In this document: positions 4,955-5,061 of the stretch, one piece after another
Layout: each line of letters opens with the position of its first letter
Position numbering within the stretch: the first letter of the stretch is position 1
From: Candidatus Sediminicultor secundus
GTDB taxonomy: Bacteria > Atribacterota > JS1 > SB-45 > 34-128
Length of the DNA stretch: 5,061 nucleotides
Assembly: GCA_002849045.2 (NCBI GenBank)
Contig: NCRO01000270.1
Location: 1-5,061 of the forward strand
Reading direction: 5' to 3'
Translations under genes and position numbers: made by a program
The notes under the pieces: model-generated
Databases searched by the model: none
What the model was told of the DNA's origin: nothing
The model's input: the letters and a program-made list of their open reading frames with translations, nothing else

Positions 4955-5061
4955 ATGAAAGAGGAGAATAGAAAAAAAGTAGAATTAATAAAAGAACTGA
5001 GGTTTTTACGGGAAGAGCGGGAAAAAGGGGTGTTCAAGGATATAACCAAACCCAAACAAAC
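4955..5061 (+). CDS. N-terminal fragment of a charged, coiled-coil-like protein, runs off the right edge
   Basis: The ATG at 4955 follows AGGAGG (4941-4946) by 8 bases, and the frame is open to the end of the window (35 codons). The peptide starts MKEENRKKVELIKELRFLRE and continues with charged residues, then VFKDITKPKQ. The 'K-x-x-L-I-x-E-L-x-x-L-R-x-x' pattern is typical of the short coiled coil that opens many PAS-domain histidine kinases and related signalling proteins. That assignment is a guess, because none of the diagnostic domains lies within the window. It is separated from the upstream mini-element by about 65 bases with no clear promoter. Confidence 0.55.
   Translation, partial: MKEENRKKVELIKELRFLREEREKGVFKDITKPKQ

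Noticed and set aside
1..5061. CRISPR array, tRNA or rRNA genes
   Set aside because: No regularly spaced short repeats, no cloverleaf with a T-loop GGTTCRA motif, and no rRNA-like conserved stretch were seen on either strand.

Overview
The window reads as AT-rich accessory DNA from an unidentified bacterium. All genes lie on the + strand, and most have AGGAGG-type ribosome binding sites followed by ATG. I cannot place it taxonomically. The IS200/Y1 (RAYT-like) transposase relics and the coiled-coil opening of the last gene resemble those common in environmental anaerobes, but that is only an impression.

Layout, left to right. (1) 3-539: the C-terminal part of a gene that runs in from the left. 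(2) 559-736: a degenerate mini-element that keeps the last ~39 codons of a RAYT-type Y1 transposase. (3) 737-893: no recognisable gene. (4) About 893-2460: what looks like one two-gene integron cassette. It holds a ComEC-like metallo-beta-lactamase-fold protein (922-1785) and a four-helix membrane protein (1782-2384) overlapping by ATGA, and ends in a candidate attC site (2399-2460). (5) 2482-2616: the start of a second cassette ORF that stops after 44 codons. (6) 2673-2851: a second copy of the mini-element, same orientation, about 74% identical over the coding relic. (7) 2876-4639: a 587-residue protein with an N-terminal caspase (peptidase C14) domain that has its His/Cys dyad, plus a large C-terminal domain of a kind I associate with bacterial defence proteins. 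(8) 4656-4889: a third, unrelated mini-element with perfect 13-bp inverted ends around the HTH tail of another Y1 transposase. (9) 4955-5061: the first 35 codons of a charged, coiled-coil-like protein that runs off the right edge.

Two parts look like defence or accessory systems: the MBL plus membrane-protein pair, apparently moved as one cassette, and the caspase protein, which sits within 25 bp of a transposase-derived mini-element on each side. The three mini-elements share one architecture: only the 3' end of a Y1 transposase gene survives, between inverted termini. This suggests repeated internal deletion of RAYT-type elements and may explain how the region was put together. No integrase, full-length transposase, tRNA, rRNA or CRISPR array is visible.
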